Assembly: GCA_034665745.1 (NCBI GenBank)
Contig: JAXDJJ010000062.1
Location: 15,364 to 79,363, forward strand
DNA: 64,000 nt
Source of the DNA: JAXDJJ01 sp034665745
GTDB taxonomy: Bacteria > Actinomycetota > CADDZG01 > WHSQ01
Reading direction: 5' to 3'
The translations under genes and the position numbers were made by a program. Under the pieces are notes generated by a model. It ran no database searches. It had not been told where the DNA came from and saw only the letters and a list, made by a program, of their open reading frames with translations. Shown one piece after another: positions 44,518-53,745 of the stretch. The stretch's first letter is position 1, and each line of letters starts with the position of its first letter.

Positions 44518-46617
44518 GTGACCTCCGAAGCGATATTCGACGGCCTGAACGACGAGCAGAAGCGGGCCGTCGAGGCGGTGCGTGGGCCGGTGTGCATCCT
44601 GGCGGGGGCAGGCTCCGGGAAGACCACGACGATCACCCGGCGGATCGCCAACCAGATCGCCACCGACACCTTCGACGTCAACTCGATCCTGGCCCTCACG
44701 TTCACCGACCGGGCCGCACGGGAGATGCGGGGGCGCCTGGAGATCCTCGGCGTCCCGAACGTGCGGGCTCGAACGTTCCACTCGGCTGCGTTGGCGCAGC
44801 TCCGCCACTTCAGCAACGACGGTATCGGGCAGATCTTGCCGTCCAAGGTGATGCCCCTCCGACAGATCGCCAACACGTTGCCGCCGCCGTACAAGTTCCG
44901 TCCTGCCGCCGACCTCGCGACCGAGATCGAGTGGGCGAAGAACCGGCGGCTGACGCCCGAGACCTACACCGACGAGCTCGCCGACCACGAGCCCCCGATC
45001 CCCGTCGACCTGATGTCCAGCGTGTTCAAGCGCTACGAGGCCGGCAAGGTGCAACGCAACATGATCGATTTCGAGGACCTCCTCGAGCTCACGATCAGGT
45101 TGTTCCAGACCGAGGGCTGGGTCACCGAAGAGTTCCAAGCCCGCTACCGCTCGTTCACGATCGACGAGTACCAGGACGTGAACCTGCTGCAAGAGACGTT
45201 GCTGCGTGAGTGGGTCGGCGAGCGTGACGACCTCTGCGTCGTCGGTGACGACTACCAGTCCATCTACGGCTTCACGGGAGCGACGCCCGACTATCTATTA
45301 GAGATGCCCAAGCGCTTCACCGGCACCAAGGTGATCCGTCTCGAGACGAACTACCGCTCGACCCCCGAGGTCCTTGCGGTTGCGAACCGCCTGGTGCCCA
45401 AGCTCGGTGGGGCCGAGAAGGTTCTCGTCGCAGCGCGAGATGCGGGGGCCGAGCCGAGCCTTCGTCAGTTCAGCACCCCCGCAGGCGAGCTCAGCGCGAT
45501 CGTCGAGAAGATCAAGGACCTGCACGAGACGGGGCTCGCGTACGAAGAGATGGCGATCCTCTACCGCGTGAACTTCCGTTCCGAGGACTACGAAGAGGTC
45601 CTCGCAGCAGAGTCGATCCCCTACCAGGTCGCCGACGGCGCGTTCCTCTCGCGTGCGACGGGACGCCAGGTGCTCGCCTCATTGAAGCGCTCGAAGACGA
45701 GCGACATCGCCGCCGAGGTGCGGAAGATCGCGGTGCGTGCCGGCTACATCCAAGACCCGCCCGACGACCTCGGCGATCAAGAGGCAACCCGGCAGAACGA
45801 CCTCGCTCGTTTCGTAGCGCTATCGGAGGAGTTCGATGACGGCACGAAGACCGCGGCCGACTTCGTCGCCGACATCGAGAAGCGCTTTGGTGGCGATGGG
45901 GAGGGCCGCGGCGTGCACCTGCTGACATTGCACCGTGCGAAAGGTCTCGAGTTCGGGGCGGTGTTCCTCCCACGGGTCGAAGAGAACGAGTTGCCATTCC
46001 GTCGCTCGCGTACCGACGCGGCGATCGCCGAAGAACGACGGTTGTTCTACGTGGGGCTCACGCGTGCGAAGTCACACCTCGCGGTCAGTTGGGTCCAGGA
46101 CGGCAAACGCAAAGCCAGCACGTTCATCAGAGAGCTGAAGGGCGAGAAGACCGCACGCTCGGGCGAGTCCGGGATCGCCGCTCGCATCCCCGCACGCGAG
46201 ACGATCCCCGCCGAGATCGGCTTGTTCGTCGAGCTCACCGGCGGATTCGTCGGCACGGTCGTCGAGATCGACGACGACGAAGCGACGATCGAACTCACCG
46301 GTGGCGCGCAGATGGGCGTGCCGTTCGGCGAGTTGGTGACATCGCTCGGCAAGACCCTGCCCCTGGGCCCGTCGGCGACCCGTTCGGATAAAGCGATGAC
46401 AGAGCTCAAGGCATGGCGCTTGCAGCGGGCGAAGACCGACGAGGTCCCCGCGTATGTCGTGTTCCACGACTCGACCCTCCAAGAGATCGCCGACACCGAA
46501 CCGACGAGCCTCGACGAGCTCGCCGGCATCTCGGGGGTAGGTCCGTCGAAGCTCGAGAAGTATGGAGCCGAGGTATTGCAGGTCATCGGCGCCGCCACTC
46601 CCACACTCCGTAGGTGA
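44518..46617 (+). CDS. uvrD2: UvrD2-type superfamily 1 helicase with C-terminal HRDC-like domain
   Basis: A 699-residue 3'-5' DNA helicase. Motifs: ILAGAGSGKTTTITRRIA (I), FTIDEYQDVN (II), GDDYQSIYGF (III), TLHRAKGLEFGAVFLPRV (V) and YVGLTRAKSHLAVSW (VI). The last 75 residues (from MTELKAWRLQRAK to GPSKLEKYGAEVL) form an HRDC domain, which characterises mycobacterial UvrD2. Unlike mycobacterial UvrD2, I see no tetracysteine module between motor and HRDC. In its place, GFVGTVVEIDDDEATIEL resembles the small Tudor-like domain of UvrD/PcrA. Start is GTG at 44518 behind AGGGG. The stop overlaps the next gene by four bases (GTGA). Confidence 0.92.
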   Translation: MTSEAIFDGLNDEQKRAVEAVRGPVCILAGAGSGKTTTITRRIANQIATDTFDVNSILALTFTDRAAREMRGRLEILGVPNVRARTFHSAALAQLRHFSNDGIGQILPSKVMPLRQIANTLPPPYKFRPAADLATEIEWAKNRRLTPETYTDELADHEPPIPVDLMSSVFKRYEAGKVQRNMIDFEDLLELTIRLFQTEGWVTEEFQARYRSFTIDEYQDVNLLQETLLREWVGERDDLCVVGDDYQSIYGFTGATPDYLLEMPKRFTGTKVIRLETNYRSTPEVLAVANRLVPKLGGAEKVLVAARDAGAEPSLRQFSTPAGELSAIVEKIKDLHETGLAYEEMAILYRVNFRSEDYEEVLAAESIPYQVADGAFLSRATGRQVLASLKRSKTSDIAAEVRKIAVRAGYIQDPPDDLGDQEATRQNDLARFVALSEEFDDGTKTAADFVADIEKRFGGDGEGRGVHLLTLHRAKGLEFGAVFLPRVEENELPFRRSRTDAAIAEERRLFYVGLTRAKSHLAVSWVQDGKRKASTFIRELKGEKTARSGESGIAARIPARETIPAEIGLFVELTGGFVGTVVEIDDDEATIELTGGAQMGVPFGELVTSLGKTLPLGPSATRSDKAMTELKAWRLQRAKTDEVPAYVVFHDSTLQEIADTEPTSLDELAGISGVGPSKLEKYGAEVLQVIGAATPTLRR

Positions 46618-47534
46618 ACTCGAGCCAAGCCCCCGCCATGTCCGTCGAGCGGGACCTCTCCTCCGCCGCGATCGCGTTCAGCGCAACCGACTGGCTCTTG
46701 ATGGCTGCGATCGCCCTCATGTGGGGGTCGTCGTTCGTGTGGATGAAGGTCGCCCTGGAATCGTTCGCACCTGGGGTCATCGCGCTGCTGCGGGTCGTGT
46801 TCGGTATCGCCACCCTGGCTCTGTTCCCGAAGGCTAGGACCCCTGTGGAACGCGCCGACTGGCCCGCGATCGCGCTTTTAGGCGTGCTGTGGATGGGGGC
46901 GCCGTTCCTACTGTTCCCGATCGCCGAGCAATGGATCGATTCGTCGGTCGCCGGGATGATCAATGGTGGGGTCCCGATCTTCGCCGGGATCGTGGCCGCG
47001 ACCCTGCTGCGCCGGGCCCCTAGCGCCAAGACCGTATTGGGCATCGCGGTCGGGTTCGCCGGCGTGGTGGCCGTCAGCCTGCCGGCGCTGGAGGGGGTGG
47101 AGTCGAGCGGCCTCGGGATCGCCCTCGTGCTCCTCGCAACCGCGATGTATGGCGTCGCGGTCAACATCGCGGCCCCCCTGCAGAAGCGCTACGGCGCGTT
47201 GCCGCTGTTGTTACGGGTGCAACTCGTGGCTCTCGGCGTCACCCTCATCCCTGGGGTGATCGGGCTATCGAGCTCGACGTTCGACTGGGCCGCCCTTCTG
47301 GCCGTGGTCCCACTCGGGTGTCTAGGCACGGGTCTCGCGTTCATCGGCATGGCCACCCTTGTGGGCCGGGTAGGCCCTGCTCGTGGGTCGGTGACCATCT
47401 ATTTCGTGCCGGTCGTGGCGATCGTGCTCGGGTCCCTCTTCTTGGACGAGGACATCTCTCTCATCTCGCTCCTCGGCACTGGTCTCGTACTGATCGGTGC
47501 ATTTCTCGCCAGCCGTGCTCAGGCCGCTCGCTAG
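46614..47534 (+). CDS. EamA/DMT-superfamily permease
   Basis: A 306-residue membrane protein with about ten hydrophobic segments arranged as two EamA repeats (first from WLLMAAIALMWGSSFVWMKVA, second from GIALVLLATAMYGVAVNIA). Family members export amino acids, purines or other metabolites; the substrate is unknown. The GTG start overlaps the uvrD2 stop as GTGA, so it is translationally coupled to it despite the unrelated role. An ATG at 46638 is an alternative start. Conserved charge patterns are ordinary for the family, and the length is usual. Confidence 0.88.
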   Translation: MNSSQAPAMSVERDLSSAAIAFSATDWLLMAAIALMWGSSFVWMKVALESFAPGVIALLRVVFGIATLALFPKARTPVERADWPAIALLGVLWMGAPFLLFPIAEQWIDSSVAGMINGGVPIFAGIVAATLLRRAPSAKTVLGIAVGFAGVVAVSLPALEGVESSGLGIALVLLATAMYGVAVNIAAPLQKRYGALPLLLRVQLVALGVTLIPGVIGLSSSTFDWAALLAVVPLGCLGTGLAFIGMATLVGRVGPARGSVTIYFVPVVAIVLGSLFLDEDISLISLLGTGLVLIGAFLASRAQAAR

Positions 47535-47571
47535 GGCAGGGAATCGCCCATAGGGGACGAACCCTCCCCCC

Positions 47572-48828
47572 ATGACTTCTAGACGCTTCACCCTCGCCCT
47601 GACAACCGCGGCCCTTGTGGTCTCCGCTCTCGTGGGTGGGGGCACCGCCAACGCGCAAGCGAAGGCCGAAACGAACCTCAAGTGCGTCAAGGGCATGGCC
47701 GGGACCTACCCCTGCAAGGACATCGATCTGGTGGCCCACGTGACCGCCGACGTCATGGGTGGGGCCAGCATCGCCGACGTTCAGGGCTGGGTCGACCCCG
47801 AGACCAAGAAGGAATACGCCGTCCTCGGTTCGAACTCGGGGGTCCACTTCTTCGACCTCAGCAAGCCCGACAAGCCGGTCTACCTCGGCAAGTTGGTCGG
47901 TAAGGCCGAGACCGCTCTGATCTGGCAGGAACTCGTCATCGTGAACGACCACGCATACATCGTGTGTGACCTGTCGCCATGCAACGTGCAGATCTTCGAC
48001 CTCACGCGCTTGCGGGCTCCGCTTCCCTTGCCCGCGCAGGTCTGGTACCCGGACGCGGAGTTCCCGGTTCCTAACGCCCACTCGATCGACGCGAACCCCG
48101 AGACCAACCACATCTTCGTCAACGGCACCGGACCCATCGTTGCCGGAACGCCGTTCATCTTCGACGTGAGCCAGCCCCTCGCCCCGGTCCCCGTCGGCGT
48201 CACCGCCGATGACGGTTACACGCACGATTCGCTGTGCAAGAGCTACGCGGGGCCGGACAAGGCGCGCAGAGGTCACGAGATCTGCTTCAACTTCAACGAA
48301 GACACGATCACGATCTATGACGTCTCGGCCAACCCGATGATGCCCGAGCAGCTCTCGCGCACGACCTACGAGAACGCCAACTACGTGCACTCGGGTGCGC
48401 TGTCCAAGGACATGAGCACGTTGATCTCGACCGACGAGGAAGACGAAGCGACCCTCGGCATCCGCTCGACCCTTTACATCTGGGACGTCAGCGATCTGTC
48501 CAAGCCCGAGATGCTCGGCACGTTCGTTGCGAAGTCAGGTGCGATCGACCACAACGTCTACTCCGAGCAGGACGCGCTGTACCACGCCAACTACGTGAAC
48601 GGCTTTCGGATCCTGGACCTCAAGAAGGCCAACAGAGGGGTTCTGAAAGAGGTCGCCTACTTCGACACGATGCCGATCGCGGATGGGCCCGACTTCGACG
48701 GTGTGTGGGCCGCCTACCCGTACCTGCCGTCGGGGAACATCATCGTCGGCGACATGAGCGGCCAAGGCATGTTCATCGTTCGCCCCCATGCCAGCGTGTT
48801 CAAGAGCCTGGGAGTCAAGCGCAACTAG
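47572..48828 (+). CDS. Secreted choice-of-anchor-B/LVIVD-type beta-propeller protein
   Basis: A 418-residue exported protein with a signal peptide (about 1-29, cleaved near ANAQA). The repeats of the type VHFFDLSKPDKPVYLG, VQIFDLTRLR, IFDVSQPLAPVPVG, ITIYDVSANPMMPEQL and LYIWDVSDLSKPEMLG are LVIVD-like propeller blades found in choice-of-anchor-B family proteins. Acidic and His residues (GYTHDSLC, IDHNVYSEQ, YHANYVNGFRILDLK) are conserved in that family. No enzymatic residues can be named. It is one of five secreted propeller proteins in the window. The next gene starts 40 nt downstream. Confidence 0.82.
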   Translation: MTSRRFTLALTTAALVVSALVGGGTANAQAKAETNLKCVKGMAGTYPCKDIDLVAHVTADVMGGASIADVQGWVDPETKKEYAVLGSNSGVHFFDLSKPDKPVYLGKLVGKAETALIWQELVIVNDHAYIVCDLSPCNVQIFDLTRLRAPLPLPAQVWYPDAEFPVPNAHSIDANPETNHIFVNGTGPIVAGTPFIFDVSQPLAPVPVGVTADDGYTHDSLCKSYAGPDKARRGHEICFNFNEDTITIYDVSANPMMPEQLSRTTYENANYVHSGALSKDMSTLISTDEEDEATLGIRSTLYIWDVSDLSKPEMLGTFVAKSGAIDHNVYSEQDALYHANYVNGFRILDLKKANRGVLKEVAYFDTMPIADGPDFDGVWAAYPYLPSGNIIVGDMSGQGMFIVRPHASVFKSLGVKRN

Positions 48829-48868
48829 CGCACTCGAACTTCTCCCTGGTTCACGGCGTCTATGAGTC

Positions 48869-50191
48869 GTGGGCAAGTTCTGGATCCGTAGCGGCGTCAT
48901 CGCCTTAGCGGTTGCCGGCTGTCAGGTCGCGTCGGGGACCGCTCCGCCTGTGCCGGAAGCAACCCATACCGATGCTCCGCCCCCACCGGTCTCTGTGGCT
49001 CGACCGTCCCGCGCATGCTTCCACCGCCCCGGCCGACTCCACCCGCTGAAACCGCCCACCTACCGAGACGGGTGGCGATCGACGCTGTCGGGACTGCTCG
49101 CCGGCACCAACATCAGTGTGTCTCTTGCCCTCGGAGATCGGCTGCTGTTCGATCACCAAGGAGCGGTCGCACGGATCCCTGCATCGAACCAGAAACTGTT
49201 GCTGTCGATGGCCTTGCTCGACGCATTCCCCGTGTCATCCCGCATCCCGACGAGCGCTGCGGCGCGCATCGACGGACCCTCCATCGCCGGCGACCTCTTC
49301 GTGTACGGACTCGGTGACCCGACCTTCGGTGACGCGGCCTACCGCGCCACGCTCGGCCTTACCGGGTCCACGATCGACCGGTTAGCTCGGCAAGTGGCTG
49401 CGCTCGGATTCGAAAAGGTAGAGGGCCGGGTCGTGGGTCTGCGAGGAGCGCTGCTCGGAGACTGGGATGCGGTCGGGTGGCGGACCAAGGTCGCGCGGCG
49501 ATACATCGCGCGGCCCACCGCCTTATCGGTGAACGGGAACCGTGCCTCCGCCACCGCCCCCGAACGACAAGCTGCAGCCGCGCTCACCGCTCGACTCGAG
49601 GAGCTTGGCGTTGACGTCGCGGGTGCACCCGGTCGATCGACCCAGCCCTTCCCTCGTCGCGCTTCGAGCCTCGGCGGGGTGACCTCTCCCCCGCTGATCG
49701 AACTGATCGGGATAATGGCGCGCGACTCGTCGAACTTCATCGCCGAAGTGTTGAGCAAGCGACTGGGTGCGAAGTGTTTCGGCCCTCCTGGAACGATCGC
49801 ATCCGGAGCCCGAGCGATCACCCGATGGGCGCGCATGAACGGAGCGAGCATCGTCGCCAACGATGCATCGGGACTGTCCTATGACAACCAGATCTCGACC
49901 CGGGCGATGGTCGGGCTCATGACCCAGGTACGTAAGCGATGGTGGGGTGGGCAGCTGATGCGAGCCTTGCCGGAGCCGGGACAAGGAACCCTGGCGCACC
50001 GGTTAGAAGGCCTCACGATGCACGCCAAGACCGGCTCGCTGTTCGACGGAACGTCGACGCTGTCGGGCTGGGTATGGCTCGAGCGTGAGCAACACTGGGC
50101 CGCGTTCTCGATCATGTCTTCTCTCGGTGACGCGGGGCCCGCGCTCGAAGACGAGATCGTCCGACTTGTAGCCCGCACCGCCGCCCTGTAG
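48869..50191 (+). CDS. dacB: D-Ala-D-Ala carboxypeptidase, PBP4/DacB (S13) type lipoprotein
   Basis: A 440-residue S13-type penicillin-binding protein. The N-terminus has a lipobox-like AVAGC with C18, implying a membrane-anchored lipoprotein. Active-site motifs: SxxK as S106-N-Q-K109 in IPASNQKLL, SxN in ARDSSNFIAEVL, and KTG in MHAKTGSLF. It trims or cleaves peptidoglycan cross-links outside the membrane. Length is at the short end for the family. The start is a GTG at 48869 with no strong SD. The DUF2277 gene follows after 26 bases on the same strand. Confidence 0.9.
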   Translation: MGKFWIRSGVIALAVAGCQVASGTAPPVPEATHTDAPPPPVSVARPSRACFHRPGRLHPLKPPTYRDGWRSTLSGLLAGTNISVSLALGDRLLFDHQGAVARIPASNQKLLLSMALLDAFPVSSRIPTSAAARIDGPSIAGDLFVYGLGDPTFGDAAYRATLGLTGSTIDRLARQVAALGFEKVEGRVVGLRGALLGDWDAVGWRTKVARRYIARPTALSVNGNRASATAPERQAAAALTARLEELGVDVAGAPGRSTQPFPRRASSLGGVTSPPLIELIGIMARDSSNFIAEVLSKRLGAKCFGPPGTIASGARAITRWARMNGASIVANDASGLSYDNQISTRAMVGLMTQVRKRWWGGQLMRALPEPGQGTLAHRLEGLTMHAKTGSLFDGTSTLSGWVWLEREQHWAAFSIMSSLGDAGPALEDEIVRLVARTAAL

Positions 50192-50217
50192 GACGCGGCT
50201 TCGGCTAAGGTCGAGGC

Positions 50218-50433
50218 ATGTGCAGATCGATCAAGACCCTTAGAACCGAGCCCGACGTGACCCACGATGACGTCGAAGCGGCCGCGCTTCAGTACGTACG
50301 GAAGATCAGTGGCTACCGCAAGCCGAGCCAGGCCAACCAGGCCGCGTTCGACGCCGCGGTGCACCAGATCGCCCATGCGACGGAGCATCTGCTCGACAGC
50401 CTCGTGAGCCGCCCGACCGCATCCGTCAGCTAG
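50218..50433 (+). CDS. DUF2277 family small protein
   Basis: A 71-residue soluble protein beginning MCRSIKTLR and containing AAALQYVRKISGYRKPSQAN and AAFDAAVHQIAHATEHLLDSL, the full DUF2277 pattern. Function is unknown. SD-like GAGG lies a few bases before the ATG. It may be co-transcribed with the PBP4-type gene. It converges with the PQQ-like propeller gene. Confidence 0.88.
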   Translation: MCRSIKTLRTEPDVTHDDVEAAALQYVRKISGYRKPSQANQAAFDAAVHQIAHATEHLLDSLVSRPTASVS

Positions 50434-50444
50434 TCGCGGGCTCC

Positions 50445-51983
50445 CTATTTAAGGCGGTAGGCGAAGACTCCTCCGCCGCCGACCGTGACGATGGAGAGTG
50501 CTGCTCCGTCACCTTCGACCGTGTCGCACTCGGCGTAAACGGTGTCCCCGACGACCGCGATGCCTGCACTCGTAGTTCCTGCGCAGGTTTCACCGTCGGC
50601 CTTCATCTGCTCGTGTAGCAGGACCTTGCCAGTCTTGGCATCGAGGGCATAGATATAGCCGGTGATCCCGGTCGTGTAGACGACACCGTTCGCGACGGTG
50701 ACTGGCTGATAGTGCGAACCGGGGTCCTTGTAGCTCGTCTTCCACAGGGTCTCGCCCGTTTCTCTGTCCAACGCCCACATCACGCCTTCGTTGATGTTCA
50801 CGTAGACAGCGTTGGCGTCGTAAGCGGTCGTGGATGCGCAACCTGATGCCCCACCGGGACCGATCTCGGAACGCTTCCAGAACTTCTCCATCGTGTCCGC
50901 GTAGATCGCGTGGACCGTGCACGACTTCTGCAGGTTTACGACGATGCTCTTGCCGGCGGAGTTCTTGAACAGACTCGGGGATGCTCCGAAGTCGACGTCT
51001 CTCTGACCGCAGAATGTGCTGAACCCGGCGGGCTGAAGCTCACCGAGGTACTTGCACTGGGGTGTGTTGTACAGCTTGGGGTCGTAATCCTTGTCCCCCC
51101 GGTACGCATCCAGGATCTCGCCGAACGTCTTCGAGTTCCGGTCGAAGTCGATCTTCAGGATCGCGTTGGTGTGCTTGTGCTCGCGCCGCTTGTTGTACGG
51201 GTTCGAAGTACCGACGTAGAGAGTCCGCGTTTGCTGGTCGACGACGCCGGTCCCCCAGATGCCCCCACCGGCGTAGCCGTCGAGCCATTGATCCTGCGGG
51301 ATGACGATCGTCTTCTTGACCACGGACCCGTCCTCAGCATCGAGGATGAAGAACGAGGGGTGTGAGAGGTTCGAGCTGTCGGCGCCGGCGAGCCCGATGA
51401 AAAGCAACCCATCGAAGAAGACCATGCTCGAGTTGACGTTCTGCGCATGCGTCTCGGCGTCGGCAAGACCTTGATAGAGGTCGGCTCTCCAGATCTCATC
51501 GCCGGTTGCCGCGTCGAGGGCGATGACCTTCGGTGCGCCCGAACGGCCGACCGACGCGTAGAGAACCCCGTTAGCAACTGCCGGAGAGAAGATGCCGCCC
51601 GCCAGACCACCGTCGGACTGCTCGAATATCTGCCACACGACATCGCCGGTCTTCGCATCGACCGCAAAGATCGAACCACTCGTGGTCGCGGCGAACACGC
51701 ATCCACCCACGATCGCCGGGGTTGCCTGGAAGCCACCGACGCCCCCATCGGCCGTGCTGGAGATCGCCCACGCTCCTTTGAGCTGGTCGACGTTCTCGGG
51801 CGTGATGCTGGACTTCTCTTGGTTGCGAGAGTTGGTCACATCGTGCCCGTACGACGGCCAGTCGGTTGCCGGTGAAGTGGTGGTCCCGCACTTACCTGCA
51901 GCCGTGGCTGGACCCGCAGCGATCGACATGACAACCGTCGCGAGCAGGGACAGGGCGAGCAACGATGACGTGAGCTTCTTCAT
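50445..51983 (-). CDS. Secreted PQQ-binding-like beta-propeller protein
   Basis: A 512-residue exported protein with a signal peptide of about 28 residues (MKKLTSSLLALSLL...) and a GGGGG SD. Blades follow the pattern VANGVLYASVGRSGAPKVIAL-DAATGDEIW, GSIFAVDAKTGDVVW, MWALDRETGETLW and IYALDAKTGKVLL, as in quinoprotein (PQQ) dehydrogenases. I see WPSYGHDVTNSRNQ near the N-terminus, typical of polyvinyl-alcohol or alcohol dehydrogenase-type quinoproteins. There is no vicinal Cys pair and no cytochrome c domain, so quinone-linked oxidation is unproven. It is divergent from the propeller gene at 52114. Confidence 0.85.
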   Translation of the reverse strand: MKKLTSSLLALSLLATVVMSIAAGPATAAGKCGTTTSPATDWPSYGHDVTNSRNQEKSSITPENVDQLKGAWAISSTADGGVGGFQATPAIVGGCVFAATTSGSIFAVDAKTGDVVWQIFEQSDGGLAGGIFSPAVANGVLYASVGRSGAPKVIALDAATGDEIWRADLYQGLADAETHAQNVNSSMVFFDGLLFIGLAGADSSNLSHPSFFILDAEDGSVVKKTIVIPQDQWLDGYAGGGIWGTGVVDQQTRTLYVGTSNPYNKRREHKHTNAILKIDFDRNSKTFGEILDAYRGDKDYDPKLYNTPQCKYLGELQPAGFSTFCGQRDVDFGASPSLFKNSAGKSIVVNLQKSCTVHAIYADTMEKFWKRSEIGPGGASGCASTTAYDANAVYVNINEGVMWALDRETGETLWKTSYKDPGSHYQPVTVANGVVYTTGITGYIYALDAKTGKVLLHEQMKADGETCAGTTSAGIAVVGDTVYAECDTVEGDGAALSIVTVGGGGVFAYRLK

Positions 51984-52113
51984 GAGATTCCCCCTTGGAT
52001 CTTTGGACTCCTAAGGGGTACTTCGAGAATGGGTCGCCCGTTTCCTCCCGCCAGCTATCCCCGGTCAAACCAAGTGGAAGCGGGTTGAAGGGGAAGCAAG
52101 CCAGGCGGCGAAT

Positions 52114-53745
52114 ATGCCGCAGATGCGTATTTCGCGGGGGTTAGTGGCTTTCATCCTGTTCGGCGCACTCCTGGTCCCAGGGGTGTCCGAGGCCAGCTCT
52201 GCCCCAGAGCGCGGCCGGGTGGCCTCCTCGGGGCATGCGGAGCTGCGGAGAGCTTCTCGCTCGGTCGTCGAGGCCATCACGCCCACCGGGAGCGCGGCCG
52301 CCCAGGAACAAACCTGTATCGAGATCGCGAACAAGCGCTGCCCCAGCTGGGCCTTCGCCACCGCCGGCTCGACATCGGGCGACGCATTCAACTCGAGCGT
52401 TGCAAGCTCCGACGGCACGGTGGTCTTCTCTTCCGGAGTCGACGGAACCAGGGCCCAGGCCCTCACGGTCGCGACCGATGCGGCCACGGGTGCCGAGCTG
52501 TGGTCGGTTGCAGATCCCGACCTGGATGTCGCCTACGCGACCGCCGCGTCCTCGGATGGCTCGCTCGTATTCGTTACCGGTCAGTTCTGCGTCATGAGCT
52601 CGTGTGACATCGCAACGGTTGCCTACGACGCGGCAACGGGTGAACGACTCTGGCTCACGCAAGGATCCGGTGTCAGCAGAGCACCCTATGGGGGGCCGCG
52701 CGACATGATCGTTAGCCCGGACGGTGCAACCGTCTTCGTGACCGGCTTCGCTCAGTTCCAGGGTGATGAAACGATCCCCAACATCTGCAACACCTGTGTT
52801 GCGTACTACGTGACGATCGCTTACGACACGTCCGATGGCAGCGTGCGATGGGTGCAGACCTATCGCGGCCCCCTGCGCAGCGACCAGCAGAACTTCGCCC
52901 AGCCTTGGGGCATAGGCGTAAGCCCGGACGGAACCAAGGTTTACGTGACCGGTCCTGCGGGGGCCGCGGAATCAGACGTGCCACTCCGCTCGACCTACGG
53001 TGTCACGCTCGCCTACGACGCGGTCACCGGCGACAGGTTGTGGATAAGCAAGTACTCGGGCGATTTCGTCAACGTGCCGCGTGATCTTGCGGTTTCCGCC
53101 GACGGCGAGCGGGTCTACATCGGTGGGTTCGACCGCCATTTCGAGAAGACGCCGTGCACGAACCTCGCGATATGCACAACCGATTCTTTCTTCACTGCAG
53201 CGATCGACTCGTCCACGGGCGAGCAACTGTGGGCAACAAGGTGGGTCGCCATGGGCGATGCGATCAGCCTCGACATCGCGCCGAGCTCCGATCGCGTCTT
53301 CCTTGCCGGGTACACGACCGACCAAGAGGCGACCCGATTCGGCGTCGGCGTCATCGCATCGGAAGGTGCCACCGGCGAACGCGCGTGGCTATGGCACGAC
53401 GACCCACAGGTCGAAGGCGGACTCGTGAACAAGGTGCGGGTTTCACCCGACGAGCAGAGGGTCTACGTCGCTGGAATCGGAACCCCAGCTTCGTATGGGA
53501 ACCTCGGCCTTGGTTTCGCGATGCGGGCCCTCGGCTTCGATACGAGCGACGGTTCCCTCGACTGGGAAGGCCGCTACCCAGGCAGCCCGGGGACCACCTT
53601 CACCCAGGCTTTCGATGTCGTGACCCTGCCGGGGCAACGAGTTGTGCTCAGCGGAGTCTCGCTCACCGACGGCGTCGAGTCGCTGCAGCACGCACTGACT
53701 GTTGGGTGGACCGCAGGCGCGACCGAAATGGTCTACGCCATATGA
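52114..53745 (+). CDS. Secreted beta-propeller (PQQ/YVTN-like) protein
   Basis: A 543-residue exported protein. A signal peptide covers about residues 1-28. The blades combine YVTN-like VSPDGATVFVTGF, VSPDGTKVYVTG, VSADGERVYIGGF with PQQ-like AYDAATGERLW, YDTSDGSVRW and IDSSTGEQLWATRW. Such propellers are usually binding or structural modules, and nothing suggests an active site. The last codons overlap the ATG of the next gene (ATGA), so the two are translationally coupled and may make an exported pair. A nearby in-frame ATG at 52123 is an alternative start. Confidence 0.82.
   Translation: MPQMRISRGLVAFILFGALLVPGVSEASSAPERGRVASSGHAELRRASRSVVEAITPTGSAAAQEQTCIEIANKRCPSWAFATAGSTSGDAFNSSVASSDGTVVFSSGVDGTRAQALTVATDAATGAELWSVADPDLDVAYATAASSDGSLVFVTGQFCVMSSCDIATVAYDAATGERLWLTQGSGVSRAPYGGPRDMIVSPDGATVFVTGFAQFQGDETIPNICNTCVAYYVTIAYDTSDGSVRWVQTYRGPLRSDQQNFAQPWGIGVSPDGTKVYVTGPAGAAESDVPLRSTYGVTLAYDAVTGDRLWISKYSGDFVNVPRDLAVSADGERVYIGGFDRHFEKTPCTNLAICTTDSFFTAAIDSSTGEQLWATRWVAMGDAISLDIAPSSDRVFLAGYTTDQEATRFGVGVIASEGATGERAWLWHDDPQVEGGLVNKVRVSPDEQRVYVAGIGTPASYGNLGLGFAMRALGFDTSDGSLDWEGRYPGSPGTTFTQAFDVVTLPGQRVVLSGVSLTDGVESLQHALTVGWTAGATEMVYAI

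Noticed and set aside
53154..53741. N-terminal extension of the small secreted protein reaching into the propeller gene
   Set aside because: It is out of frame with the propeller gene, Arg-rich, and the internal ATG at 53742 starts a perfect signal peptide with an ATGA overlap.
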